Assembly (NCBI GenBank): GCA_023392635.1
Contig: JAEVYS010000116.1
Location: 1 to 38,861, forward strand
Length of the DNA stretch: 38,861 nt
Source of the DNA: Actinomycetes bacterium
Lineage (GTDB): Bacteria > Actinomycetota > Actinomycetes > Propionibacteriales > Propionibacteriaceae
Direction: 5' to 3'
The notes beneath the pieces were generated by a model. It saw only the letters and a list, made by a program, of their open reading frames with translations. It was not told the DNA's origin and made no database searches. Made by a program: the position numbers and the translations under genes. This document shows, one piece after another, positions 13,030-20,210 of this stretch (the first letter of the stretch is position 1; every line of letters starts with the position of its first letter).

Positions 13030-13923
13030 ATGAGCACACCTGATCTTGGTCCGATCCTGGAGGACCTCGCCGCCGGCCGCATCGATGCGTCCGAGGCGGC
13101 GCGACGCATCGACGCACTGAAGGCGACCCAGGCCACCGTGGTCGAACCCAAGCCCGTCGAGCCCACCAACGAGGAACTCGGCGAGGAGCCGTCCCGCCGG
13201 CAGTACTCCCCGTACGCCCGTGAGGTCTTCGGCCAGCCGGACGCGGAGGAGTCCGAGCCGCCGTCCAGCCGCCGGCGCCCGACCGGCAGCAAGGGCGTCG
13301 ATCGCATCACCGTCCGCGCCGTCGGCCGGCGCGTTCGGATCGTCGGTGACCCGTCGGTCGCGACCGCCTCCGCGGAGGGTCCGCACGTGCTGCGGCGCAA
13401 CGGGTCCGTCCTCGAGGTCACCAGCGACGGCGAGCTCGGCCCCACCCTCGACGGTTTCAGCATCCTGCGGCCGCCGCGGAACTTCGACGACATCCGCGCG
13501 ATGGGCCTGGGCAAGGAGCTCTACCTGCGGGTCAATCCCGCGATCATCGTGGACGTCGAGGTCACCGCCGGACAGCTGACGACCAGCGGCCTGCCCTACC
13601 TGGGCAAGGTGCGGGTGACGGCCGGCAGCGCGGAGATGGCCGATGTCGCCGAGGTGAACGACGTGCTCGTGCAGGCCGGCTCGGCCACCGTGAAGGGCAC
13701 GATCACGACCGGCCGCTCGCGCGTGCGGGTCGAGTCGGGCCAGCTGACCGTCGAGCTCGGTGACGCGTCGAACGTGACCGTGCGCGGGGAGGCGCAGCTG
13801 GGCAAGGTCAGCTGGAGTGGCGCCCACACCGGCCAGGTCGACGAGGTCGTGATGGGCAACGGGTCGGCACGCCTCGACGTCGGCGTGGTCATGGGCTGGG
13901 CCAACATCAAGGCGGGGAAGTGA
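13030..13923 (+). CDS. LiaX/YvlB-like protein (SHOCT-like N-terminus, DUF4097-type domain)
   Basis: The 297-residue product has three parts. Residues 5-29 (LGPILEDLAAGRIDASEAAR plus RIDAL) form a helical SHOCT-like motif. Residues about 30-90 are a polar linker rich in Glu, Pro and Arg. Residues about 90-297 are a repetitive all-beta region with alternating Val/Gly strands (VEVTAGQLTTSG, VLVQAGSATVKGTI, VRVESGQLTVELG), as in DUF4097 putative adhesins. This arrangement recalls YvlB/LiaX proteins, which in Firmicutes monitor envelope stress. There is no signal peptide or membrane segment. The next gene overlaps by GTGA and encodes a regulator ending in a similar SHOCT-like motif, suggesting that the two proteins work together. 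Function is inferred from architecture only. Confidence 0.7.
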   Translation: MSTPDLGPILEDLAAGRIDASEAARRIDALKATQATVVEPKPVEPTNEELGEEPSRRQYSPYAREVFGQPDAEESEPPSSRRRPTGSKGVDRITVRAVGRRVRIVGDPSVATASAEGPHVLRRNGSVLEVTSDGELGPTLDGFSILRPPRNFDDIRAMGLGKELYLRVNPAIIVDVEVTAGQLTTSGLPYLGKVRVTAGSAEMADVAEVNDVLVQAGSATVKGTITTGRSRVRVESGQLTVELGDASNVTVRGEAQLGKVSWSGAHTGQVDEVVMGNGSARLDVGVVMGWANIKAGK

Positions 13924-14294
13924 GCTACCGGGCACCGGCCGATTGTCCGGTGTGCGGCGGCGAACTCGTCACCACCCGGCTGGGCTGCCGCAGCTGCGGC
14001 TCCGAGCTCGCCGGCGAGTTCGGGCACTGCGACTTCTGTGCGCTCGATGAGCGCGACACCGAGCTGCTGCGCGTGTTCCTCGCCTCCCGCGGCAACCTGC
14101 GGGAGGTGGAGAAGCACCTCGGGGTGTCGTACCCGACCGCCCGCGCCCGGTTCACCGGACTGCTGGTGAAGCTCGGGCTGGCGGGCGACACGGAGCCCGC
14201 GGTCGGCATGACGCGCGACCAGGTCCTCAGCGAGGTGGCCGCCGGCGCGCTCTCGCCCGCCGAGGCCGCCGAGCTCCTCGCCGGCCTCCCGTAG
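13920..14294 (+). CDS. DUF2089 zinc-ribbon / HTH regulator
   Basis: This 124-residue protein starts with a zinc ribbon built from four CxxC-type pairs (CPVCGG, CRSCGS, CDFC), then a helix-turn-helix region. FLASRGNLREVEKHLGVSYP followed by TARARFTGLLVKLGL resembles sigma-region-4-like HTH domains. The C-terminus QVLSEVAAGALSPAEAAELL is a SHOCT-like motif matching the N-terminus of its partner. The composition is that of DUF2089 proteins, presumed transcription regulators. The GTG start overlaps the upstream stop, so translation is coupled. The palindrome at 12973-13009 is the obvious candidate operator for autoregulation. Confidence 0.82.
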   Translation: MSYRAPADCPVCGGELVTTRLGCRSCGSELAGEFGHCDFCALDERDTELLRVFLASRGNLREVEKHLGVSYPTARARFTGLLVKLGLAGDTEPAVGMTRDQVLSEVAAGALSPAEAAELLAGLP

Positions 14295-14318
14295 CGGCCC
14301 GGACGGCTCTCCTCGCGT

Positions 14319-14377
14319 CGCAAAGGGGACGGTTCCTCTTGCGTCAGCCTGACGCAAGAGGAACCGTCCCCTTTGCG
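14319..14377. repeat. Perfect 29-bp inverted repeat with GGGGACGGTTCC core (copy A)
   Basis: Arms 14319-14347 and 14349-14377 are perfect reverse complements around one base. Each contains GGGGACGGTTCCT followed by CTTGCGTCAG. It lies between the stops of the DUF2089 gene (14294) and greA (14388), where it would form a very stable bidirectional terminator. The core recurs at 20138, 24566 and 35154. Confidence 0.85.
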
Positions 14378-14387
14378 TTGCGTGCGG

Positions 14388-14888
14388 TCAGCTGGTGAAG
14401 GGCTTCGCGTCGACGATGGTGACCTCGATGGGTTTGCCGGTCGGTGCGGTGTAGGTGACCGTGTCGCCCACCCTGTGCCCAAGGATCGCCGCGCCCAACG
14501 GAGACTGAGGTGAGAACACCTCGACGTCCACCGAGTCGTCCAGCCCCACGAGTTCGCGGGAGCCGAGGAGGAAGGTGTCGGTGTCGTCCTCGTCATCGTC
14601 GTAGTAGATGGTCACCGACACGCCGGGGACGACCTCGTCGGAGCCGGACGGCGCCTCACCCACCTCGGCGTTCTCGAGCATGGCGGTGAGCTGGCGGATC
14701 CTGGCCTCCTGGTGTCCCTGTTCCTCCCGCGCGGCGTGGTAGCCGCCGTTCTCGCTGAGGTCGCCCTCCTCGCGGGCCTGGGCGATCTTGGCGGACACCT
14801 TCTGCCGTCCCTCGGTCTTGAGGTAGGCGAGTTCGGCGCTCAGCCGCTCGAAGGCCTCCTGGGTGAGCCAAGTGGTCTGATCAGTCAT
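14388..14888 (-). CDS. greA: Transcription elongation factor GreA
   Basis: GreA (166 residues) rescues backtracked RNA polymerase by stimulating cleavage of the nascent transcript. The N-terminal coiled coil contains the conserved tip REEGDLSENGGYHAAREEQG, whose acidic residues enter the polymerase channel. The C-terminal FKBP-like domain ends SPLGAAILGHRVGDTVTYTA. An acidic insert (YYDDDEDDTDTF) sits at the domain junction. The ATG at 14888 lies 7 nt after a minus-strand TACCCT (14901-14896) with no ribosome binding site. In mycobacteria greA is also next to the DUF4307 and mca genes. Confidence 0.95.
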   Translation of the reverse strand: MTDQTTWLTQEAFERLSAELAYLKTEGRQKVSAKIAQAREEGDLSENGGYHAAREEQGHQEARIRQLTAMLENAEVGEAPSGSDEVVPGVSVTIYYDDDEDDTDTFLLGSRELVGLDDSVDVEVFSPQSPLGAAILGHRVGDTVTYTAPTGKPIEVTIVDAKPFTS

Positions 14889-14949
14889 GCCGGCAAGGGT
14901 AGCCGTGACCTGCGGCGGGCGACGAACGACCGCGAGCGGGCGACCAGGA

Positions 14950-15342
14950 TCAGCCGACCGCGCGACACGAGTCGATGACAGCCGTCGTTGCGCGCAGGTA
15001 GGTGCGCAGTCCGACCTGGCGCTGGGTCAGCCTCTCCCCGCCCGCGGGCACGGTCAGGGTCACCTCGCCGACGCGGTCGTGGCTCTCCGCCTGGGCGTAC
15101 AGCTGGCACTCCGCGGCCCGCGAGGTGTCGGGACGCTCGACGGTCACGGTGACGTCGATCAGGGTGTCCGAACGGACGGTGAACGCGTCCACCCGGGCGC
15201 TGACCACGCCGAGCGCCCCGTGGCCGCCGGCCCACACCAGCCAGGCCACGCCGGCCAGCGCCAGCATGATGGCGAGCGGGATCCACCAGCGGGACCGTGA
15301 GGCGGGCGGGTAGCGGCGCGCGAGCCGCTCGGCATCGGTCAC
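14950..15342 (-). CDS. DUF4307 membrane-anchored protein
   Basis: The 130-residue protein has a short N-terminal cytoplasmic stretch (TDAERLARRYPP), one membrane helix (WIPLAIMLALAGVAWLVWAG) and an extracytoplasmic beta-rich domain with a single conserved cysteine pattern (ECQLYAQ, VIDSCRAVG). This matches DUF4307, found beside greA and mca in actinobacteria (Rv1081c in M. tuberculosis, from memory). The two cysteines could form a disulfide outside the cell. The GTG at 15342 is preferred over an upstream ATG, because the longer form would run into the mca promoter and adds non-conserved residues. Confidence 0.8.
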   Translation of the reverse strand: MTDAERLARRYPPASRSRWWIPLAIMLALAGVAWLVWAGGHGALGVVSARVDAFTVRSDTLIDVTVTVERPDTSRAAECQLYAQAESHDRVGEVTLTVPAGGERLTQRQVGLRTYLRATTAVIDSCRAVG

Positions 15343-15364
15343 GGCGTCCACTCTCCCGTCCGGT

Positions 15365-15393
15365 TTGGGCTCCTTGGCTCGGATGCCCAGAAT
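15365..15393 (+). promoter_or_regulatory. mca promoter
   Basis: TTGGGC (15365-15370), a 17-nt spacer and CAGAAT (15388-15393) form a fair -35/-10 pair that ends 7 nt before the mca ATG at 15401, so the mRNA is probably leaderless. Confidence 0.5.
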
Positions 15394-15400
15394 ATGGGGC

Positions 15401-16288
15401 ATGAGCCTGCGCCTGCTTCACGTTCATGCGCACCCGGACGACGAGTCGAGCAAGGGTGCGGCCACGACCGCCTACTACGTCGCCCAGGGCGTGGACGTGC
15501 TCGTTGCGACGTGCACCGGCGGCGAGCGCGGCTCGATCCTGAACCCCAAGATGGAGACGCCGGAGAACTGGGCCAATCTCGCCGAGCTCCGCCGCGCGGA
15601 GATGGCCCGGGCTGCGGAGATCCTCGGCATCCGGCAGGTCTGGCTGGGGTTCGTCGACTCCGGGATGCCCGAGGACCCGGCCGACCTGCCCGAGGACGCG
15701 TTCGCACGGCTCGATCCCGAGGTTGCCGCCGGACCCCTGGTCAAGGTGATCCGTGAGTTCCGGCCGCAGGTCCTCACCACCTACGACGAGAACGGCGGCT
15801 ACCCGCACCCCGACCACATCCAGTGCCACCGGGTGTCCATGGCGGCGGTCGCCGCGGCTGCCGACCCGCTGGCCTGGCCCGAGCACGGGGAGCCGTGGCA
15901 GGTGCCGAAGGTCTACTACGACATGTCGCTGCACCGCGGCCGCTACGCCGCCCTCGACGCCAAGATGCACGAGGCCGGGCTGGGCACCCCGTACGCGGAA
16001 TGGCTCGCGGAGTGGGCCGAGGACCCGGGACGCCTGTCCCGGCTCACCACTTTCGTCCCCTGCTCGGACTACTTCGAGGTGCGCAACGCGGCCCTGCTGG
16101 CCCACGCCACCCAGATCGACCCGGACGGGCGCTGGTTCGCGGTGCCGCTGGAGATCCAGCGTGCCGGCTGGCCCACCGAGGACTACCAGCTCGTACGGTC
16201 CGCCGTCCCGGTCACGCTGCCCGAGGACGACCTCTTCGCCGGGCTCCGGGACGCGGATAGCCTGAAGCCATGGAGTTACTCGATCTGA
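15401..16288 (+). CDS. mca: Mycothiol S-conjugate amidase
   Basis: Mca cleaves mycothiol S-conjugates to release mercapturic acids and glucosaminyl-inositol, the detoxification branch of mycothiol metabolism. The protein (295 residues) belongs to the LmbE/PIG-L zinc amidase family. HVHAHPDDES (7-16) supplies His11 and Asp14, and YPHPDHIQCHR carries the later zinc ligand region (HPDH, 136-139). TCTGGERGSILNP and YYDMSLHRGR are typical of Mca rather than of the deacetylase MshB. Presence of the gene implies that the organism makes mycothiol. The next small gene starts inside its 3' end. Confidence 0.92.
   Translation: MSLRLLHVHAHPDDESSKGAATTAYYVAQGVDVLVATCTGGERGSILNPKMETPENWANLAELRRAEMARAAEILGIRQVWLGFVDSGMPEDPADLPEDAFARLDPEVAAGPLVKVIREFRPQVLTTYDENGGYPHPDHIQCHRVSMAAVAAAADPLAWPEHGEPWQVPKVYYDMSLHRGRYAALDAKMHEAGLGTPYAEWLAEWAEDPGRLSRLTTFVPCSDYFEVRNAALLAHATQIDPDGRWFAVPLEIQRAGWPTEDYQLVRSAVPVTLPEDDLFAGLRDADSLKPWSYSI
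16258..16263 (+). promoter_or_regulatory. Internal -10 element within mca
   Basis: TAGCCT ends exactly 6 nt before the ATG of the small membrane protein gene at 16270, so that gene may have its own leaderless transcript. Confidence 0.4.
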
Positions 16289-16440
16289 CGGTGGCGACGC
16301 CGTCCTGGCTGCCGCTGGCGATGGCGATCCTGCTGCTGGGCCTGCTCGGCTTCCTGTACTGGAGCATGCGCCGCAACATCCGCCGGATCAGCTTCCGGGA
16401 CGAGCCGCCCGCCGAGTCGCCGGTGTCGCCCGAGGAGTAG
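16270..16440 (+). CDS. Small single-pass membrane protein downstream of mca
   Basis: This 56-codon gene overlaps the end of mca by 19 nt. The protein has one strong hydrophobic helix (WLPLAMAILLLGLLGFLYW, about 13-31), then a basic juxtamembrane stretch (MRRNIRRISFRD) and an acidic proline-rich tail (EPPAESPVSPEE). The charge pattern suggests that the C-terminus is cytoplasmic. A gene in the same place (Rv1083) lies between mca and the YyaL gene of M. tuberculosis, as I recall, which supports a real gene. The function is unknown. A -10-like TAGCCT lies 6 nt upstream. Confidence 0.65.
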   Translation: MELLDLTVATPSWLPLAMAILLLGLLGFLYWSMRRNIRRISFRDEPPAESPVSPEE

Positions 16441-16486
16441 GTCTCCGTCCGCTCGACCGGCGGGTCGGGGGCCCCGCGCCGGCACC

Positions 16487-16492
16487 TATGCT
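16487..16492 (+). promoter_or_regulatory. -10 element of the YyaL gene
   Basis: TATGCT ends 8 nt before GTG 16501. A TTG at 16492 lies in the same frame but overlaps the hexamer, so GTG 16501 is the better start. Confidence 0.45.
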
Positions 16493-16500
16493 TGAGCGTT

Positions 16501-18513
16501 GTGAATCGCCTTGCCGACGCCACGTCCCCCTACCTGCGCATGCACGCCGACAATCCCATCGACTGGTGGGAGTGGGGGCCGGAGGCGCTCGCCGAGGCGC
16601 GTTCCTCGGGGCGACCGATCCTGCTGTCCATCGGATACGCGGCGTGCCACTGGTGCCACGTGATGGCCCACGAGTCGTTCTCCGACCCGGCGATCGCCGC
16701 GCTGGTGAACGCCAACTTCGTCGCCATCAAGGTGGACCGCGAGGAGCGTCCTGATCTTGACGCGATCTACATGAAGGCCACGCAAGCGCTCACCGGGGCG
16801 GGCGGGTGGCCCATGACGGTGTTCGCGACGCCGGACGGGCGTCCGTTCTTCGCCGGCACGTACTATCCGCCGGAGCGGACCGGGGGCATGCCGTCGTTCG
16901 CCGAGGTGCTGGGTGCGATCGACACCGCCTGGCGCCAGCGCCGGGACGAGGCGGACGCCAGCGCGTCCGCGATCACCGCGCACCTGGGGGACGCGTTCGC
17001 TCCGCTGGCCAGCAGCGGTGAGCGCCTGGACGTGTGGGCGGTGCTCGACCGGGTGAGCGCCGAGTTCGACCCCATCCACGGTGGTTTCGGCACCGCGCCG
17101 AAGTTCCCCGCGCCGCTGCTGGTGGACGCCCTGCTGGTGAAGGGCGAGCCCGGCTCGCTCGATGTCGCGCAGCGCACCCTGGACGCGATGGCGCGCGGCG
17201 GCATCCACGACCAGGTGGGCGGCGGTTTCGCCCGCTACAGCGTCGATGCCGGCTGGGTCGTGCCGCACTTCGAGAAGATGCTCTACGACAATGCGCTGCT
17301 GCTCGGCGCCTACACCCGCGGGTGGCGACGCGTGCCCGACCACGACCCGGTGCTGCGGGCGCAGTTCGAACGGGTGGTCCGTGGCATCGTGGGCTGGCTC
17401 GAACGCGAGCTGCTGCTTCCCTCGGGCGGGTTCGCCTCCTCGCTCGACGCGGACAGCCTCGACAGCCGCGGCATGCAGCACGAGGGCATCTACTACTGCT
17501 GGACCCCCGAACTGCTCGCCGATGCCCTCGGCGACGAGGACGGCGCCTGGGCGGCGGAGGTCTTCCACGTCACCACGACCGGCACGTTCGAGCACGGGCT
17601 GTCCACCCTGCAGCTGCGCGGCAATCCCGACGCCGGGCGCCTGGCCTCCGTGTCGCAGCGCCTCCTGGACGAACGGCGGAAGCGCTTCGCCCCGGCCCGC
17701 GACGACAAGGTCATCGCGGCCTGGAACGGCTGGGCGATCGACGCGCTCGTGTGGGCAGCAGAGGTGTTCGGCGAGCCCCGCTGGCTCGAGCTGGCGCGCG
17801 GCGCCGCCGAGTGCCTGTGGCGCGACCATTGGGACGGCCGCCTGCACCGCTCTTCGCTGGCGGGTGCTGCCGCCCCGGTCACCGGGTTCGCCGACGACTA
17901 CGGAGCGGTTGCGCTCGGGTTCGGCCGGCTGGCCGGAGCCCTCGGGGAGGCCGAGTGGCTGCGCCGGGCCGAGGCCGTGCTCGACCAGGCCCTGGTCCTG
18001 TTCGGTGCCGAGGACGGCGGCTTCCACGACGCGGCGGCCGACGCCGAACAGCTGTTCGCGCGTCCGAGGGACACCAGCGACAACCCCACCCCCTCGGGCA
18101 CCAGCGCGCTGGTCGCCGGGCTGCGGCTGGTCTCGCTCCTGGCCGACCGACCGGAGTTCGCTGCCCGCGCCGACGCCGCAGCCCTGACCCTCCGCGGACT
18201 CCTCGAACAGGCTCCGCGGTTCGGCGGCTCGGCCCTCGTGGACGCGCTGGTCGCCGACGAGGCCCGAACGGGACTGCGTCCGGCGGTGGCCGTCGTGATC
18301 GCGTCCGACCCACTCTCGGAACTGGCGCGCGCGACCTGGCGGATGGCGCCGATCGGCACGGCGGTGGTGACCGGCCCGGCCGGCACGTCCGGGTTCGCCC
18401 ACCACTTCGAGGAGCGCACCGAGGCGGCCGCCTACGTGTGCCGCGGCACGACCTGCTTCGCGCCCACGTCAGACCTGACCGAGCTGCGCACCGCGCTGTG
18501 GAGCCGCGCCTGA
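16501..18513 (+). CDS. YyaL-type thioredoxin-domain protein (DUF255)
   Basis: The 670-residue product has an N-terminal thioredoxin-like DUF255 domain (LADATSPYLRMHADNPIDWW, then YAACHWCHVMAHESF with Cys49 and Cys52). The rest is an alpha/alpha-barrel resembling N-acylglucosamine 2-epimerase or glycoside-hydrolase toroids (GGIHDQVGGGFARYSVDAGW, HFEKMLYDNALLL, DDKVIAAWNGWAIDAL). The family is widespread (spermatogenesis-associated protein 20 homologues) and its reaction is unknown. The location just after mca suggests a link to thiol metabolism or redox control, which is inference. The GTG start is chosen from the -10-like TATGCT at 16487-16492. Confidence 0.88.
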   Translation: MNRLADATSPYLRMHADNPIDWWEWGPEALAEARSSGRPILLSIGYAACHWCHVMAHESFSDPAIAALVNANFVAIKVDREERPDLDAIYMKATQALTGAGGWPMTVFATPDGRPFFAGTYYPPERTGGMPSFAEVLGAIDTAWRQRRDEADASASAITAHLGDAFAPLASSGERLDVWAVLDRVSAEFDPIHGGFGTAPKFPAPLLVDALLVKGEPGSLDVAQRTLDAMARGGIHDQVGGGFARYSVDAGWVVPHFEKMLYDNALLLGAYTRGWRRVPDHDPVLRAQFERVVRGIVGWLERELLLPSGGFASSLDADSLDSRGMQHEGIYYCWTPELLADALGDEDGAWAAEVFHVTTTGTFEHGLSTLQLRGNPDAGRLASVSQRLLDERRKRFAPARDDKVIAAWNGWAIDALVWAAEVFGEPRWLELARGAAECLWRDHWDGRLHRSSLAGAAAPVTGFADDYGAVALGFGRLAGALGEAEWLRRAEAVLDQALVLFGAEDGGFHDAAADAEQLFARPRDTSDNPTPSGTSALVAGLRLVSLLADRPEFAARADAAALTLRGLLEQAPRFGGSALVDALVADEARTGLRPAVAVVIASDPLSELARATWRMAPIGTAVVTGPAGTSGFAHHFEERTEAAAYVCRGTTCFAPTSDLTELRTALWSRA

Positions 18514-18520
18514 ACCCTGG

Positions 18521-19186
18521 TCAGGCGAAGACCGCGACCGCGATCGCGGCGAAGTGGCAGAAGGCGGCGGCGAGGGTGCAGGCGTGGAACACCTCGTGGA
18601 ACCCGAACCACGTCGGTGAGGGGTCGGGCCACTTGCGTCCGTAGATGAGCGCGCCGACGGTGTAGAACAGCCCGCCGAGGCCGATCAGGAGTACCACGAC
18701 GGGGCTGAACGCCCAGAACGCCGGCAGCCAGGCGATCCCGGCCCAGCCCATGCCGAGGTAGCAGGCCACGTCCAGCCATCGCGGGGCGGTGTGCCAGAAC
18801 ACCCGGACGAGCAGCCCGACGACGCCCACCGACCAGATCAGCACGAGCAGCGTGGTGGCCTCGCGGGGGGTGAGCAGGACCAGCGCGAGCGGAGTGTAGG
18901 TCGACGCGATGAACACGAAGATGTTCGCGTGGTCCCAGCGTCGCAGGGCGGCCTTCACCGGTGGCGACCAGTTCCCCAGGTGGTACGCGGCGCTGGTGCC
19001 GAACAGCAGGAGCGCACCGGCGAGCCAGACTGCGCTGCCGACCTTTCCCGCCAGGCTGGGGGCGAGGATCACCAGAAGCACGCCGCCGGCCACCACCAGG
19101 GGGGTCATCCCCAGGTGCAGCCAACCACGCAGGTGCGGCTTGTCCGGGATCGCCGGGACGTCCGTCGCAGATGCGCCGGTGACCAA
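18521..19186 (-). CDS. Hemolysin III family (PAQR-type) membrane protein
   Basis: The 221-residue protein has seven hydrophobic helices and the hemolysin III/PAQR signature. LLLFGTSAAYHLGNWSPPVK and LRRWDHANIFVFIASTYTP supply the first Ser/His/Asp group, and FGFHEVFHACTLAAAFCHFA supplies the two C-terminal histidines of the putative zinc-hydrolase site. PAQR proteins are implicated in membrane-lipid or ceramide-type hydrolysis and fluidity sensing; calling it a hemolysin is historical. I prefer the TTG at 19186, which has GGGAGG 5 nt upstream; a TTG at 19198 is the alternative. It is divergent from the prenyl synthase gene and faces an inverted repeat in its upstream region. Confidence 0.85.
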   Translation of the reverse strand: MVTGASATDVPAIPDKPHLRGWLHLGMTPLVVAGGVLLVILAPSLAGKVGSAVWLAGALLLFGTSAAYHLGNWSPPVKAALRRWDHANIFVFIASTYTPLALVLLTPREATTLLVLIWSVGVVGLLVRVFWHTAPRWLDVACYLGMGWAGIAWLPAFWAFSPVVVLLIGLGGLFYTVGALIYGRKWPDPSPTWFGFHEVFHACTLAAAFCHFAAIAVAVFA

Positions 19187-19196
19187 CTCGCCTCCC

Positions 19197-19231
19197 AACC
19201 TACGGTTGAGTAACTTACGTTATCGTAGGTT
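19197..19231. promoter_or_regulatory. Operator-like inverted repeat upstream of the hemolysin III gene
   Basis: AACCTACG (19197-19204) and CGTAGGTT (19224-19231) are perfect 8-bp inverted repeats. Between them TAAC and GTTA form a second inner pair. This overlaps the ribosome binding site region and probable promoter of the minus-strand gene (TAAGTT as -10). The size and symmetry resemble TetR-type operators. No TetR gene is in the window. Confidence 0.5.
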
Positions 19232-19308
19232 CCGCCTGGTTTCAATGCCGGTGTCACCGGCTGGACGTGGGGGCGGTGTCGGCGGACGGCAGGAGCGCGC
19301 CGCGGAGG

Positions 19309-19314
19309 TAGTGT
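19309..19314 (+). promoter_or_regulatory. -10 element of the prenyl synthase gene
   Basis: TAGTGT ends 7 nt before ATG 19322, and the start has no properly spaced Shine-Dalgarno sequence. Confidence 0.4.
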
Positions 19315-19321
19315 TCACGGC

Positions 19322-20119
19322 ATGAAGCTGCGGGTTCGCGAGAGGCTGAACCGGTTGCAGCCGCTCGGGTTCCTGTACTCGGCTTACGAGACCCAACTGC
19401 TGGCCCAGCTCGACCGGTCGGCGCTGCCCAAGCACGTCGCGGTCCTCGCCGACGGCAATCGTCGCTGGGCACGGATGAACGCGGCGGAGGAGTCCCTGGT
19501 GGTCGGCTACCAGGCCGGCGCGGACAAGCTCAAGGAGTTCGTCGACTGGTGCGCGCACCTGGGTATCGGCGTGGTCACGCTGTGGGTGCTGTCCACCGAC
19601 AACCTGACCCGTTCGGAAGCCGACGAGGTCGCGCCCCTGCTCAAGGTGATCCAGCGCATGGTCACCGACCTCGCCGCCACCTACAAGGTGCAGGTGGTCG
19701 GCGACCTCACCCTCCTCCCCGACGCCATGGCCGACGCGCTCCGTGAGGCGGAGGCAACCGCTGCCGGGCACGACGGCATCCACGTGAACGTGGCCATCGC
19801 CTACGGCGGGCGCCGCGAGCTGCGCGACGCCGTCCGCTCCCTCCTGGCGAGTGAGGCCGCGAAGGGCACCAGCCTCGACCAGCTCGCCGACACCCTGGAG
19901 ATCGACCACATCTCCGAGCACCTCTACACGGCGGGACAGCCCGACCCCGACCTGATCATCCGGACCTCGGGCGAGCAGCGCCTCTCCGGCTTCCTGATCT
20001 GGCAGTCCGCGCACTCGGAGTTCTACTTCTGCGAGGCGCTGTGGCCCGACTTCCGCAAGGTCGACTTCATCCGCGCCCTGCGTGCCTACGCCCAGCGCGA
20101 GCGCCGCTACGGCCGGTGA
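19322..20119 (+). CDS. Short-chain cis-prenyl diphosphate synthase (Rv1086-like)
   Basis: The 265-residue enzyme belongs to the undecaprenyl-diphosphate synthase family. VLADGNRRWAR (about 41-51) holds Asp44 of the catalytic DGNxRWA motif. VNVAIAYGGRRELRDAVRSL and DLIIRTSGEQRLSGFLIWQS are the other conserved blocks. The wording of these blocks and the gene order match the M. tuberculosis Z-farnesyl diphosphate synthase Rv1086, which makes a short C15 product that feeds decaprenyl-phosphate synthesis. A C50/C55 product cannot be excluded from sequence alone. It condenses isopentenyl diphosphate with geranyl or farnesyl diphosphate at the membrane surface. Confidence 0.9.
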   Translation: MKLRVRERLNRLQPLGFLYSAYETQLLAQLDRSALPKHVAVLADGNRRWARMNAAEESLVVGYQAGADKLKEFVDWCAHLGIGVVTLWVLSTDNLTRSEADEVAPLLKVIQRMVTDLAATYKVQVVGDLTLLPDAMADALREAEATAAGHDGIHVNVAIAYGGRRELRDAVRSLLASEAAKGTSLDQLADTLEIDHISEHLYTAGQPDPDLIIRTSGEQRLSGFLIWQSAHSEFYFCEALWPDFRKVDFIRALRAYAQRERRYGR

Positions 20120-20137
20120 CCGATGGGGTGACGGATC

Positions 20138-20204
20138 GGGGACGGTTCCTCCTGCGTCGCCTCCCGGGCAATCGTCGGCGGGTGACGCAGAAGGAACCGT
20201 CCCC
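20138..20204. repeat. GGGGACGGTTCC palindromic repeat (copy B)
   Basis: The left arm 20138-20162 and right arm 20180-20204 each carry the core GGGGACGGTTCCT plus CTGCGTC and pair over about 25 bp with two or three mismatches around a 17-nt loop. It sits between the convergent prenyl synthase (ends 20119) and GH31 (ends 20211) genes and should act as a bidirectional terminator. It shares core and TGCGTC flank with copies A and D. Confidence 0.8.
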
Positions 20205-20210
20205 GGGTGG

